A stretch of 64,000 nt of DNA from Polynucleobacter sp. AP-Kolm-20A-A1 (GTDB lineage Bacteria; Pseudomonadota; Gammaproteobacteria; Burkholderiales; Burkholderiaceae): contig NZ_CP061315.1 of assembly GCF_018688315.1 (NCBI RefSeq), forward strand, positions 1,302,001 through 1,366,000. The letters are read 5' to 3'. Positions 51,057-61,631 of this stretch are shown here, piece by piece. How positions within the stretch are numbered: position 1 is the first letter of the stretch; each line of letters begins with the position of its first letter. Both the position numbers and the translations under genes were made by a program. The notes under the pieces are model-generated. The model was not told the origin of the DNA, ran no database searches, and was given only the letters and a program-made list of their open reading frames with translations.

Positions 51057-51629
51057 CTAAGAGTACTGCGGGGCAATTAACGATTTAAATTTTGCCCTGA
51101 ATTTTGCCAACTTAGGCGCAACCACTGCCATACAGTAACCCTGGTTCGGGTGCTGCTGAAAATAATTCTGGTGATATTCCTCAGCGGGATAAATTGTTGG
51201 CGCTGAATCAATTTGCGTCACCACTGGATTGGAATAAATTCCAGATTCTTCCAGCTCCTTCACTACTTCATATGCAATCTGGGTTTGCTCATCACTGTGA
51301 GTAAAGATTACCGAACGGTATTGCGTGCCATGATCATTACCTTGGTAATTTAAGGTTGTTGGGTCATGAATCACAAAGAAGATTTCTAGCAAATCTCTAA
51401 ATGTCACCACTTGAGGGTCGAAGAGGATATCTACGATCTCGGCATGACCACTGACTCCAGTGCATACCGCCTCATAAGTAGGATTGGGACGAGCGCCACC
51501 AGCATATCCAGAGACCACGGACTGGACCCCCGAAATTTGCTGATAAACCGCCTCTAAGCACCAAAAACAGCCGCCGCCTAAGGTGGCGCGCTCTAAATGT
51601 AGGTCATTTTTATTGAGAGTTTGTTCCAT
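51057..51629 (-). CDS. msrA: Peptide methionine sulfoxide reductase MsrA
   Basis: Reduces methionine-S-sulfoxide in proteins. The 190 residues carry the catalytic GGGCFWCLEAVYQ, the SGYAGG segment and EEYHQNYFQQHPNQGYC, the latter holding a resolving Cys. The ATG has no ribosome site; TAGGAT ends six bases before it. It is divergent from the aldehyde dehydrogenase gene (49 bases between starts). Confidence 0.96.
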   Translation of the reverse strand: MEQTLNKNDLHLERATLGGGCFWCLEAVYQQISGVQSVVSGYAGGARPNPTYEAVCTGVSGHAEIVDILFDPQVVTFRDLLEIFFVIHDPTTLNYQGNDHGTQYRSVIFTHSDEQTQIAYEVVKELEESGIYSNPVVTQIDSAPTIYPAEEYHQNYFQQHPNQGYCMAVVAPKLAKFRAKFKSLIAPQYS

Positions 51630-51635
51630 GGCTTT

Positions 51636-51641
51636 ATCCTA
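51636..51641 (-). promoter_or_regulatory. -10 box for leaderless msrA
   Basis: TAGGAT, fitting TAnnnT with A at position five, ends six bases before the msrA ATG. Confidence 0.4.
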
Positions 51642-51678
51642 ATGCCTTATTTCAATGCTTGCCAACTATTAATACACC

Positions 51679-53076
51679 ATGAATCGCTTCACCATCCAAC
51701 TCGATGAAATCAAGGCAGCCTACGCCGCAGAACCCAATCCCTCGCTTGAAGTCCGATTGGAGCGTATAGGTCGAATCGAAAAGATGCTCGAAGCGAATGA
51801 GGAAAAAATCTGCAAAGTGCTCACAGCAGACTTTGGCGTACGCCACTCTGTCGAATCACGTCTCGCAGAATTCCAGATGGTTTACCAAGCCTGCAAATAC
51901 ACTCGCAAGCACCTCAAAGAGTGGATGAAGCCGGTGCAGATGGAAACCCCCTCTTTTATGGGTTCCTCGCAAGCATGGATTGAGAGCCAATCATTGGGTG
52001 TTGTTGGCATCATGAGCCCCTGGAATTACCCTATTCAATTAGCGCTAGTGCCAGCAATTGCTGCGTTGGCCGCTGGCAATCGCGTTTGGCTCAAACCATC
52101 AGAGCGCAGCTCTCGTACCTCAGGCTTTTTAGCAGGCTTGATTCAGGAATATTTTCATCCTAGCGAATTTTGTGTGAGCACAGGTGGCGTTGATGTTGCA
52201 GAGCAATTTGCTGCACTCCCTTTTGATCACCTCCTGTTTACAGGATCAGAATCCATTGGCAAAAAAGTAATGCGCGCTGCTGCTGAAAACCTGACTCCGG
52301 TTACCTTAGAGTTAGGCGGCAAAACACCAGCCATCATTGACGCTTCAGCAAAAATCAAGGATGCAGCAGCTGCCATCGTTTATGGGAAATTACTCAACGG
52401 CGGACAAACCTGTATCGCACCCGATTATGTGTTGATTGAAAAAAATAATCTCGATGAGTTCATTCAGGAGTTGCAGGCAGCTGCGCAATCTCAATTTAGT
52501 AACCCAGAGGAGCTCACTGGACCCATTGATGATGAGCAGTTGCAATACTGGCAGCATTTGGTTGCTGATGCGATTGATCGCGGAGCTAAAGCCATTCCTC
52601 TGTTAAGCAATCCCTCAGCAGGCGCCCGAAGATTTGAACCTGTAGCCCTGGTCGACGTTCCATCTGACGCACGTGTCTTGAACGAAGAAATATTTGGGCC
52701 TATTTTGCCGATACTAACTATTAGCAATACGGCAGCTGCAATTGAATACGTCAATAACAAGCCCAATCCTTTAGCGCTCTACTGGTTTGGCAAAGATAAG
52801 AAGAATATGCAGCGCATCCTGGAAGAAACACGCTCAGGTGGCGTCACGATCAATGACACTTTGCTGCATGCAGCAGTTGAGTCACTTCCTTTTGGCGGCG
52901 TTGGCGCAAGTGGAATGGGTAGCTATCACGGCAAAGCGGGATTTGATACCTTTGGCCATCAAAAGCCAATTTTAGAAGTACGTGGCCTCTTAGGTACAAA
53001 CCTGCTGAAAGGCACGAAGCCTGCCCGCCCACCGTACAACAATAAAACCGAACGTTTGATCCAGCGTCTTAAATAA
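51679..53076 (+). CDS. Aldehyde dehydrogenase, coniferyl-aldehyde dehydrogenase type
   Basis: The 465 residues are an NAD(P) aldehyde dehydrogenase of the shorter class 3/CalB type: IMSPWNYPIQLALVPAIAALAAGN, the Glu motif LELGGKTPAI, the catalytic Cys in NGGQTCIAPDYV, EEIFGPILPI and the C-terminal NDTLLHAAVESLPFGGVGASGMGSYHG. It has no N-terminal signal. The true substrate is not readable; coniferyl aldehyde is the database name for this clade. The ATG has no clear ribosome site. Confidence 0.9.
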   Translation: MNRFTIQLDEIKAAYAAEPNPSLEVRLERIGRIEKMLEANEEKICKVLTADFGVRHSVESRLAEFQMVYQACKYTRKHLKEWMKPVQMETPSFMGSSQAWIESQSLGVVGIMSPWNYPIQLALVPAIAALAAGNRVWLKPSERSSRTSGFLAGLIQEYFHPSEFCVSTGGVDVAEQFAALPFDHLLFTGSESIGKKVMRAAAENLTPVTLELGGKTPAIIDASAKIKDAAAAIVYGKLLNGGQTCIAPDYVLIEKNNLDEFIQELQAAAQSQFSNPEELTGPIDDEQLQYWQHLVADAIDRGAKAIPLLSNPSAGARRFEPVALVDVPSDARVLNEEIFGPILPILTISNTAAAIEYVNNKPNPLALYWFGKDKKNMQRILEETRSGGVTINDTLLHAAVESLPFGGVGASGMGSYHGKAGFDTFGHQKPILEVRGLLGTNLLKGTKPARPPYNNKTERLIQRLK

Positions 53077-53085
53077 TGGGTTTAG

Positions 53086-53763
53086 CTAAGCGATTGCTAA
53101 TCGCACAGCGAAGCCAATAAACAAGATTCCAGCAAAGATCCAGAGGGCTGCGGCATACCGAGGGCGAGTCTCGAAATACTTTGAGAAGAATTGGCCAACG
53201 CAAATGAGTCCAGCCAAATACGCCATGCTCATTAACTGCAACACTGTTGCTAGATAAATAAAGGTATGCGCTGGATTAGAAAAATCTGGACGTATAAATT
53301 GCGAAAAGAACGCAATGAAGAAAAAGATTGCTTTAGGATTTGTAAGCGATAAAGCGAGTGCGGCCAACAAGGGATGCAGCTGCATTAAGCGCGCCTGAAT
53401 CTCGTACGCTCCTGCATTCACCCCCAAAGTCCAGCGCTGTTGACCGCTACGCAATACGCCATAGCCCATCCAGGCTAAATACAAAGCCCCTAAGGTACGC
53501 ACAAGACTAAAGAGTACGGGCGAAGACATCAACAATGAAGCAGCGCCCAAAGCAATGGCGATCATCAGCACCGAATCACCAATAAATATTCCGATCGCGC
53601 CCCATGCGCCAAAGCGCCAACCTTTTTGAGTTGCAATTGTGAGGACGTAAAGCGAATTTGGACCGGGGAGCAAAATGATGAATAGCGTCCCAAGCAGATA
53701 GCTTGAAAAATCTACAATCCCTGCGTTTGCAGGCGATAAGACGTCGAAAGTGATCCAATCCAT
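53086..53763 (-). CDS. LysE/RhtB-family amino-acid exporter
   Basis: The 225 residues have six membrane helices and the family start LLGTLFIILLPGPNSLYVLTIATQKGWRFG, followed by GALYLAWMGYGVLRSG and ALSLTNPKAIFFFIAFFSQF, closest to LeuE-type leucine exporters. It is convergent with the aldehyde dehydrogenase gene (9 bases apart). The ATG has no ribosome site, but TATGAT ends six bases before it. Confidence 0.92.
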   Translation of the reverse strand: MDWITFDVLSPANAGIVDFSSYLLGTLFIILLPGPNSLYVLTIATQKGWRFGAWGAIGIFIGDSVLMIAIALGAASLLMSSPVLFSLVRTLGALYLAWMGYGVLRSGQQRWTLGVNAGAYEIQARLMQLHPLLAALALSLTNPKAIFFFIAFFSQFIRPDFSNPAHTFIYLATVLQLMSMAYLAGLICVGQFFSKYFETRPRYAAALWIFAGILFIGFAVRLAIA

Positions 53764-53769
53764 GTCTAC

Positions 53770-53775
53770 ATCATA
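53770..53775 (-). promoter_or_regulatory. -10 box for the leaderless LysE-family gene
   Basis: TATGAT, five of six consensus bases, ends exactly six bases before the ATG at 53763. Confidence 0.5.
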
Positions 53776-53801
53776 ATTAATTCGGGAAAACCCTTGTAAT
53801 C

Positions 53802-53836
53802 AAGCCTCTTAACTGTCATAATAGGAGGCTTTTTTA
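53802..53836 (+). terminator. Terminator-like hairpin upstream of the helicase leader
   Basis: AAGCCTC and GAGGCTT arms, extended by three inner pairs, followed by six T on the plus strand. No plus-strand gene precedes it closely (the aldehyde dehydrogenase ends 725 bases upstream, with the LysE gene between). It could end a short RNA or attenuate the helicase transcript. Confidence 0.65.
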
Positions 53837-53928
53837 AGCATTTTGATTCATCGCCCCCCAGCTATATTTCAGCGTACCGTTTAGAAGTCATAAACACCGA
53901 AGTTAAAAAAACGCGCTGCCGCCTGTCT

Positions 53929-54007
53929 GATGGTCGATGCCTTTGACCATCGCACCCTATAAAAAACCATGGGTGCAACATACGGAGACATCCCTTAAAG
54001 GGGATGT
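53929..54007 (+). promoter_or_regulatory. Structured leader of the DEAD-box helicase mRNA
   Basis: Three consecutive hairpins: GATGGTC/GACCATC (53929-53951), GCACCC/GGGTGC (53952-53976) and ACATCCC/GGGATGT (53988-54007). The last one hides AGGGG, the only ribosome site near the helicase start. Such leaders are typical of cold-shock and autoregulated RNA helicases. Confidence 0.65.
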
Positions 54008-54015
54008 GTAATAGC

Positions 54016-55575
<1,560 letters not shown>

Positions 55576-55577
55576 AA

Positions 55578-56150
55578 ATGATTCACCGTAATCGTCTCCG
55601 TTCTGCATGGAATCGAGTCGGTTCCGGTGAAATCCATCGGGCGCCACGCAAGTGGCAACCTTGGCTTAGCGATACCGGGTCTCTCACCCAAAAAATTGAG
55701 AAAGCAATTGGTCAAAAACTGGAAGTTCAGGTTTTGCGTGACTGCCCTCAATCACTCAATAGCGACGAAAGTCGCTATTTTCATTTCCGGATAAGACGTT
55801 GTCGTGTGCGCGAAGTACTGCTCTGCTCCAATGGGATTCCCTTGGTAATGGCGCATAGCGTCATTCCTACGCTGAGCTCTAGCGGCAGTAACCATGCTGT
55901 TTTACGCTTAGGTACTAAACCTTTGGGTGCAGTCTTATTTAGCAAGACCCGCAAACACTCAAAGACAAAACCACCGCGCGATATCGCTCGCTTAGATAAA
56001 AGCAGTGAACTATGGAAAAAATGCTCTAAGCACTTTTCTGGCTTGAGCTCACCCTTGTGGGCAAGACGTACCCTTTATCGTTTAAAGGGTCATCCAATTT
56101 TGGTAAATGAAATTTTCCTACCAGCCTTACTGAACGCCACGCATTCTTAA
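55578..56150 (+). CDS. ubiC: Chorismate--pyruvate lyase UbiC
   Basis: Splits chorismate to 4-hydroxybenzoate and pyruvate, the first step of ubiquinone synthesis. The 190 residues contain WQPWLSDTGSLTQKIEKAI, the central REVLLCSNGIPLVMAHSVIP with the conserved Arg-Glu pair, and RRTLYRLKGHPILVNEIFLP. It starts 2 bases after the helicase stop and is probably cotranscribed with it, an odd pairing. Confidence 0.9.
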   Translation: MIHRNRLRSAWNRVGSGEIHRAPRKWQPWLSDTGSLTQKIEKAIGQKLEVQVLRDCPQSLNSDESRYFHFRIRRCRVREVLLCSNGIPLVMAHSVIPTLSSSGSNHAVLRLGTKPLGAVLFSKTRKHSKTKPPRDIARLDKSSELWKKCSKHFSGLSSPLWARRTLYRLKGHPILVNEIFLPALLNATHS

Positions 56151-56160
56151 CTGCGAATTT

Positions 56161-56985
56161 TTATATCGTTAGCCAGGCCAAAGTTGCTTTCACCAAGGCC
56201 TCATCTCCAGGTTCGGTAGTAAACACCTCACCAAAACCAATTAGCTCTGCAGCATCAGCAATGTTGTGATGTGAGCATAAGGCGCTAGCAGTATTGAGGT
56301 TTTGCGTAAATTGATCCTGCATTACCTGACCTAAGTAACGTACGGCCTCAGAGGAAGTTAATAGCCAAAGGGATTTAGAGAAATCAAGATCTCGAATGGC
56401 GTGCCAAGCGGGATTATCAATATCCAATGGAATGCGAACGTAGGTAGAAATCGCTTCTACAGTTGCACCCGCATTTTTTAAAGTGTCAGCCAGCCAATCG
56501 CGCCCACCCTCGCCTTTAAAGATGACTACCTTCTTATGCTGCCAATCCCACTTAAAGGATTGAAGCTCTTGCCACAAACCCTCTGAATCCCACTGCTCAT
56601 TATTTTTTGGAATGATGATTGGTGTTGGATTCTCCTCTAATCCAATCCCATGATTTTTGAGTGCAAGTTGACTGCTACCACCCATCACGCCAATCGGAAT
56701 AATCTTCTTTGAGAAGTCTTGCCAGTCTTGCTCCAACAAGCGCATGACACTCTCGATCGCATTGGGGCTAACAAAGATCGCGAGATCGGCATTGCTCAGA
56801 GCGCTAACGATATGGTCCGCTAGATGATCATCAGATTTAGGAACAATCGTTAACAAAGGAAGTGAGAGTATTTCTGGAAGACTTCGCTTAGCAACATTAC
56901 TATGTTCAATATGATGGCTGAGCACCTCAATCAATTGGCGCGCTTGACCAGTAGGCCTGGTAACAATGATGGTCTTCGTACTCAT
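56161..56985 (-). CDS. hemD: Uroporphyrinogen-III synthase
   Basis: Closes and inverts ring D of hydroxymethylbilane to give uroporphyrinogen III. HemD is poorly conserved; the 274 residues begin with the typical TKTIIVTRPTGQARQL and contain IFVSPNAIESV and LLTSSEAVRYL, the family's paired motifs. It follows hemC by about 30 bases on the same strand, which secures the call. Confidence 0.92.
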   Translation of the reverse strand: MSTKTIIVTRPTGQARQLIEVLSHHIEHSNVAKRSLPEILSLPLLTIVPKSDDHLADHIVSALSNADLAIFVSPNAIESVMRLLEQDWQDFSKKIIPIGVMGGSSQLALKNHGIGLEENPTPIIIPKNNEQWDSEGLWQELQSFKWDWQHKKVVIFKGEGGRDWLADTLKNAGATVEAISTYVRIPLDIDNPAWHAIRDLDFSKSLWLLTSSEAVRYLGQVMQDQFTQNLNTASALCSHHNIADAAELIGFGEVFTTEPGDEALVKATLAWLTI

Positions 56986-57014
56986 TGCTTGGTGTAATTA
57001 TTTTTACTATGCGT

Positions 57015-57980
57015 TTATTTAGGAAGCTGCGGAATCAGGTCTGCTGCACCCTGGGACAACAGGTCCTTTGCCACTGCCAGACCCAGAGCCTCAGCATCTT
57101 GAACTGATTGAACCGAGCCACTGCCGTTTGCAAGGCAAATCTGTTTGCCATCAGTACTAGCCACAAAAGAGCGTATGCGCATTTGATTTTGATCCCACAC
57201 AGCATGCGCAGCCAGCGGCACTTCGCATGATCCACCGAGCTGGCGAGATACCATGCGCTCAGCAGACACTGCAAATAATGTAGGCAAGTCATTTAATGGT
57301 GACAGCCACTCTTTGATATTTGGGTGCTTACTTAAGGTCTCAATTCCTAAGGCGCCCTGGCCTGCTGCCGGAGTATATGGATCGTATGGCAAGAATGCGC
57401 GGATGCGTGACTCCAAACCCAAACGCTTTAAACCGGCTGCCGCCAAAATAATGGCTTGGTATTCGCCACGGTCTAACTTACTCATGCGCGTATCCAAATT
57501 ACCGCGCAATGGTTGAATAACAAGATGTGGAAATTTTGCGCGCAGTACAGATTCACGACGCAAGCTTGACGTTCCCACTATCGCACCCTGCGGAAGATCT
57601 TCCAGGCTGGCGTAATCATTTGAGACAAATGCATCACGCGCATCCTCCCTAGCCATGACACAGGAAAGGTCAAAACCTTCGGGCATCACCATAGGTACAT
57701 CCTTGAGGGAGTGCACCGCCAAATCTGCCCGGCCATCCTCGAGTGCTGTTTCGAGCTCTTTGACAAAAAGACCTTTACCACCCACTTTTGAGAGGGCTCT
57801 ATCCAAAATCTGGTCGCCCCGGGTAGTCATCCCCAAAATCTGGACATCACACTCCGGATAGAGCTTTTTAAGGCAATCCCGCACGTGTTCAGCCTGCCAC
57901 ATGGCTAGGCGACTTTCTCGGGAGGCGATTACTAGGCGCTTGGGGGTGGATTGGGGCGAAGAATTCAGGGTTTGGGACAT
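57015..57980 (-). CDS. hemC: Porphobilinogen deaminase
   Basis: Joins four porphobilinogens into hydroxymethylbilane. The 321 residues include [55 protein letters not shown], the substrate Arg region [24 protein letters not shown] and the dipyrromethane-binding Cys in [13 protein letters not shown]. The frame is open 25 codons further, into argH; the ATG at 57980 (MSQTLNSS) fits homologs, with TATTTT seven bases before it. Confidence 0.95.
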   Translation of the reverse strand: MSQTLNSSPQSTPKRLVIASRESRLAMWQAEHVRDCLKKLYPECDVQILGMTTRGDQILDRALSKVGGKGLFVKELETALEDGRADLAVHSLKDVPMVMPEGFDLSCVMAREDARDAFVSNDYASLEDLPQGAIVGTSSLRRESVLRAKFPHLVIQPLRGNLDTRMSKLDRGEYQAIILAAAGLKRLGLESRIRAFLPYDPYTPAAGQGALGIETLSKHPNIKEWLSPLNDLPTLFAVSAERMVSRQLGGSCEVPLAAHAVWDQNQMRIRSFVASTDGKQICLANGSGSVQSVQDAEALGLAVAKDLLSQGAADLIPQLPK

Positions 57981-58011
57981 AACATTTAAAATAATCAAAG
58001 ACCTACACCAA

Positions 58012-58017
58012 TATACT
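58012..58017 (+). promoter_or_regulatory. -10 box for leaderless argH
   Basis: TATACT ends exactly six bases before the argH ATG; no ribosome site is present. The hemC start is only 43 bases away on the other strand. Confidence 0.5.
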
Positions 58018-58023
58018 GCCTTT

Positions 58024-59442
58024 ATGAGCTCATCAAATAATTCCCTAGCCAACAAAGCCCAAGCTTGGTCGGCCCGTTTTGCCGAACCGGTTGACGAACT
58101 AGTACAGCGTTATACAGCCTCAATTGGCTTTGATCAACGCTTTGCGATGGTCGATATCGCCGGCTCTTTGGCCCATGCACAGATGTTGGCCACCCAAAAA
58201 ATCATTAGCGCGCAAGATTTGGCTGATATCCAAAAGGGAATGGCTCAAATTAAGAGTGAGATTGAGTCCGGTCAATTTAACTGGCAATTGGCACTAGAAG
58301 ATGTGCATCTCAATATTGAAGCTCGCCTCACAGAATTAGTGGGTGATGCAGGTAAACGTTTGCATACCGGCCGTTCACGCAATGACCAGGTTGCAACCGA
58401 CCTACGTCTTTGGCTGCGTGGCAGCGTTGATGACATTGCTACTACGCTGACATCCTTGCGCACTGCTTTATTAGATTTAGCCGAAAAGCATGCTTCAACC
58501 ATCATGCCTGGTCACACCCATTTGCAAGTAGCGCAACCAATTACATTTGGTCACCACTTGATGGCTTATTACGAAATGTTTAGTCGCGATGCAAGTCGTC
58601 TTGCAGATTTGCGCGCTCGCTTCAACCGTTTACCTTTAGGGGCTGCAGCTTTGGCCGGCACCACCTATCCTATCGATCGCGAGCTAGTAGCTAAGACTTT
58701 AGGGTTTGATGGAATTTGCAATAACTCCTTAGATGCCGTATCTGACCGTGACTTTGCAATTGAGTTCTGTGCCTTTGCATCCATCCTCATGATGCACGTC
58801 TCACGCCTCTCTGAAGAGCTAATCCTCTGGCTTAGCCCTCGCTTTGGCTTTATTGATCTACCCGATCGCTTCTGCACTGGTAGCTCGATCATGCCGCAGA
58901 AGAAAAATCCTGACGTTCCAGAATTGGCGCGTGGCAAGACTGGTCGCGTCTATGGCGACCTCATTTCATTGCTCACACTAATGAAGGGTCAGCCACTCGC
59001 ATACAACAAAGATAATCAAGAAGATAAAGAGCCCTTGTTTGATGCCGTAGATACCGTACAAGATACCTTGCGTATTTTTGCTGACATGGTTCCGCACATT
59101 GAAGTCAAAGCAGAAGTCATGAAGGCTGCAGCTGAGGAAGGTTTTGCTACAGCAACCGACTTAGCTGATTACCTAGTTAAAAAAGGTTTAGCTTTCCGTG
59201 ACGCGCATGAAGCGGTTGCACATGCTGTTAAAGCCTGTGTTGGCAGAAACTGCATGCTCACAGATTTAAGCCTTTCTGAATTACGCTTCGCTTGTGGCTT
59301 GGACAATCGCCCGGAACTCATTAGTGATGATGTTTTTGCATTGCTTACTGTAGATGGCTCAGTTCAGTCTCGCCAACATGCTGGCGGCACCGCACCTTCG
59401 CAGGTTCTTGCAGCTATCAAACGGGGTCGCGCAGACCTCTAA
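58024..59442 (+). CDS. argH: Argininosuccinate lyase
   Basis: Last step of arginine synthesis. The 472 residues show [30 protein letters not shown], the lyase signature [11 protein letters not shown] and the loop [13 protein letters not shown]. The frame is open 41 codons further up over hemC, but homologs start near [19 protein letters not shown]. Arginine is also the side chain of cyanophycin, made elsewhere in this window; nothing here links them directly. Confidence 0.97.
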   Translation: MSSSNNSLANKAQAWSARFAEPVDELVQRYTASIGFDQRFAMVDIAGSLAHAQMLATQKIISAQDLADIQKGMAQIKSEIESGQFNWQLALEDVHLNIEARLTELVGDAGKRLHTGRSRNDQVATDLRLWLRGSVDDIATTLTSLRTALLDLAEKHASTIMPGHTHLQVAQPITFGHHLMAYYEMFSRDASRLADLRARFNRLPLGAAALAGTTYPIDRELVAKTLGFDGICNNSLDAVSDRDFAIEFCAFASILMMHVSRLSEELILWLSPRFGFIDLPDRFCTGSSIMPQKKNPDVPELARGKTGRVYGDLISLLTLMKGQPLAYNKDNQEDKEPLFDAVDTVQDTLRIFADMVPHIEVKAEVMKAAAEEGFATATDLADYLVKKGLAFRDAHEAVAHAVKACVGRNCMLTDLSLSELRFACGLDNRPELISDDVFALLTVDGSVQSRQHAGGTAPSQVLAAIKRGRADL

Positions 59443-59447
59443 AACGC

Positions 59448-59999
59448 ATGGGGTTTTGGTCCAAACTCTCTGCAGGCATCGATCGTGTAAACCAGTTTTT
59501 AGGTAAGGCAGCCAGCATCATGATTTTGCTGTCTTGTGTGGTGTCTGCAGCAAATGCCCTACTTCGCTACGGTCTTGATGTCAGCAATAATTGGCCACTA
59601 GAGCTGCAATGGTATTTATTTGCTGCTGCCGTCATGCTCGGCGCTTCGTACACACTAAAACGTAACGAGCATGTCCGCGTTGACTTAATCTACTCCCACC
59701 TCTCCGATCGCGGACGCCTTTGGGTGGATTTATTTGGCTTGATCGTTTTTCTGATGCCTGCTTGTATCTTATTTGCCTGGCTGTCTTGGACCACCTTGTT
59801 TTATCCATCATGGCAGGTGATGGAGCATTCATTGAATGCCGGTGGCCTTGCTCGCTACCCCATTAAATTTGTTGTGCCTTTTGGGTTCTTCATGCTGAGT
59901 CTCCAAGGTATCTCTGAAATCATTAAGCGTATCGGCGCACTGAAAGGTGAGATCACCTTGCCTGCCGAAGACCTTCATTACGAAAAGCCAATGCAATGA
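59448..59999 (+). CDS. dctQ: TRAP transporter small permease (DctQ type)
   Basis: The 183 residues have four membrane helices and the DctQ features NALLRYGLDVSNNWPLELQWYLFAAAVMLGASYTLKRNEHVRVDLIYS. It starts 5 bases after argH and overlaps dctM by four bases (ATGA). It would form the membrane complex with DctM. No DctP binding protein is found in the window. Confidence 0.92.
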   Translation: MGFWSKLSAGIDRVNQFLGKAASIMILLSCVVSAANALLRYGLDVSNNWPLELQWYLFAAAVMLGASYTLKRNEHVRVDLIYSHLSDRGRLWVDLFGLIVFLMPACILFAWLSWTTLFYPSWQVMEHSLNAGGLARYPIKFVVPFGFFMLSLQGISEIIKRIGALKGEITLPAEDLHYEKPMQ

Positions 60000-61528
60000 T
60001 TCCATTGGAGTGGATGCCGCCCTTAATGTTTGGTGGACTGATCGTCTTTATGTTGATTGGCTTTCCGGTTGCGTTTTCGCTCATGGCTGCTGGGTTATTT
60101 TTTTCCTTAATTGCAATAAGCGAAGGGTTCTTTGGTGTCGCGTTTTTACAGGCGATACCTCAACGCATTTTTGGTAGCGTCCTTGCTAACGACCTTTTAC
60201 TAGCCATCCCCTTCTTCACCTTTATGGGCGCCATTCTTGAGCGCTGCGGGTTAGCAGAAGAGATGCTCGACTCCATGGGCCAACTCTTTGGGCGTGTTCG
60301 CGGTGGCCTTGGTTATTCCGTCATCATTGTGGGCTTTATTCTCGGCGCTATTACGGGCACTGTGGCTGCCCAGGTGATCGCTATGGCCATGATCTCTTTG
60401 CCGGTGATGATGCGTTACGGCTACAACATGCGCTACGCTACGGGCGTTTTAGCGGCCTCTGGCACGATCACCCAGCTGGTGCCCCCATCCCTGGTGCTCA
60501 TCGTGCTTGCGGACCAACTAAAAACTCAAAGCGGCAGCGCCGATGTGGGCAGCATGTACTTGGGAGCATGGGGTCCATCCCTGCTGCAAATAGGCTTATT
60601 TGCGCTGTATACCTTTTTCTTAAGTCGCATTCGGCCAGACTATTTGCCGCCAGTTCCAGAGAGCGATCTCACGCTAAAAGGTTGGGCGCTTTGGAAAAAG
60701 TGCCTGATGGGCATCATTCCTTCGGCTGTTTTAATCTTTTTGGTTCTGGGCACCATCATGACGGGCATTGCCACTCCGACAGAGTCCGGAGCCATGGGTG
60801 CAATGGGTGCTTTATTACTAGCGTGGATTCGTAGGGCAAGCATTCCCAACCTCAAAGGATTAATTCAAGAGGCCTATCAAAACACTATGCGTATTACAGC
60901 CATGGTGGTCTTTATCTTGATTGGCTCAACTTGCTTCTCCGTGGTATTTCAAGGTGTGGATGGCGGCTTCTGGGTTGAAGAATTATTCTCCAATTTACCT
61001 GGTGGCTGGATTGGTTTTTTAATCGTCGTTAATTTGTTTGTTTTCTTCTTAGCTTTTTTCCTAGACTTCTTTGAGATTGCCTTTATCGTCGTGCCGATGC
61101 TAGCTCCAGTGGCTGTGAAATTACTCTCACCAGTATTGCTAGATTCTATGAACGGCAACCCTCAGGCAGCTGCAAGCGCAGCCTTGGTTTGGTTTGGCGT
61201 CATGCTGTGCGTCAATATGCAAACATCATTTATGCACCCACCTTTTGGATTTGCCCTCTTCTACCTTCGAGGTGTTGCACCAAAAGAAGTGAGGAGTAGC
61301 GATATCTATTGGGGTGCATTACCTTGGGTAGGCCTGCAATTAGTCATGGTTGTTCTAGTAATGGCATTTCCGGCTCTCGTAACTACATTCCTAGATAAAC
61401 CTGCTGCTGTTGTGCAGAGTCAGGACTTTAATTTCACAGGAAGTGAAGAAGGCAAACCAGAGACTCCCTCTACCAAGGTAGACGAGGATGCTCCGGTCAC
61501 TTTCCAATTGGATAAGCCCCTGAAATAA
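59996..61528 (+). CDS. dctM: TRAP transporter large permease (DctM type)
   Basis: The 510 residues hold about 13 membrane helices and family motifs FMLIGFPVAFSLMAAG, LLAIPFFTFMGAILERCGLAEEM, GAITGTVAAQVIAMAMISLPVMMRYGY and GIATPTESGAMGAMGALLLA, consistent with the sodium- or proton-driven import subunit. A hydrophilic tail of about 50 residues after the last helix is unusual. The substrate is not readable; related systems in this group carry dicarboxylates, keto acids or mannitol-like compounds. Confidence 0.94.
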   Translation: MIPLEWMPPLMFGGLIVFMLIGFPVAFSLMAAGLFFSLIAISEGFFGVAFLQAIPQRIFGSVLANDLLLAIPFFTFMGAILERCGLAEEMLDSMGQLFGRVRGGLGYSVIIVGFILGAITGTVAAQVIAMAMISLPVMMRYGYNMRYATGVLAASGTITQLVPPSLVLIVLADQLKTQSGSADVGSMYLGAWGPSLLQIGLFALYTFFLSRIRPDYLPPVPESDLTLKGWALWKKCLMGIIPSAVLIFLVLGTIMTGIATPTESGAMGAMGALLLAWIRRASIPNLKGLIQEAYQNTMRITAMVVFILIGSTCFSVVFQGVDGGFWVEELFSNLPGGWIGFLIVVNLFVFFLAFFLDFFEIAFIVVPMLAPVAVKLLSPVLLDSMNGNPQAAASAALVWFGVMLCVNMQTSFMHPPFGFALFYLRGVAPKEVRSSDIYWGALPWVGLQLVMVVLVMAFPALVTTFLDKPAAVVQSQDFNFTGSEEGKPETPSTKVDEDAPVTFQLDKPLK

Positions 61529-61631
61529 GCCCACGAGCTGATATAAAGGGGATTGCCCCATTTTTGCGCACGGCCTTAGTGCTTTACCCAAAAAACCAGT
61601 ACGCTTATAAAAAATTAAACCCGGTTAAAAA

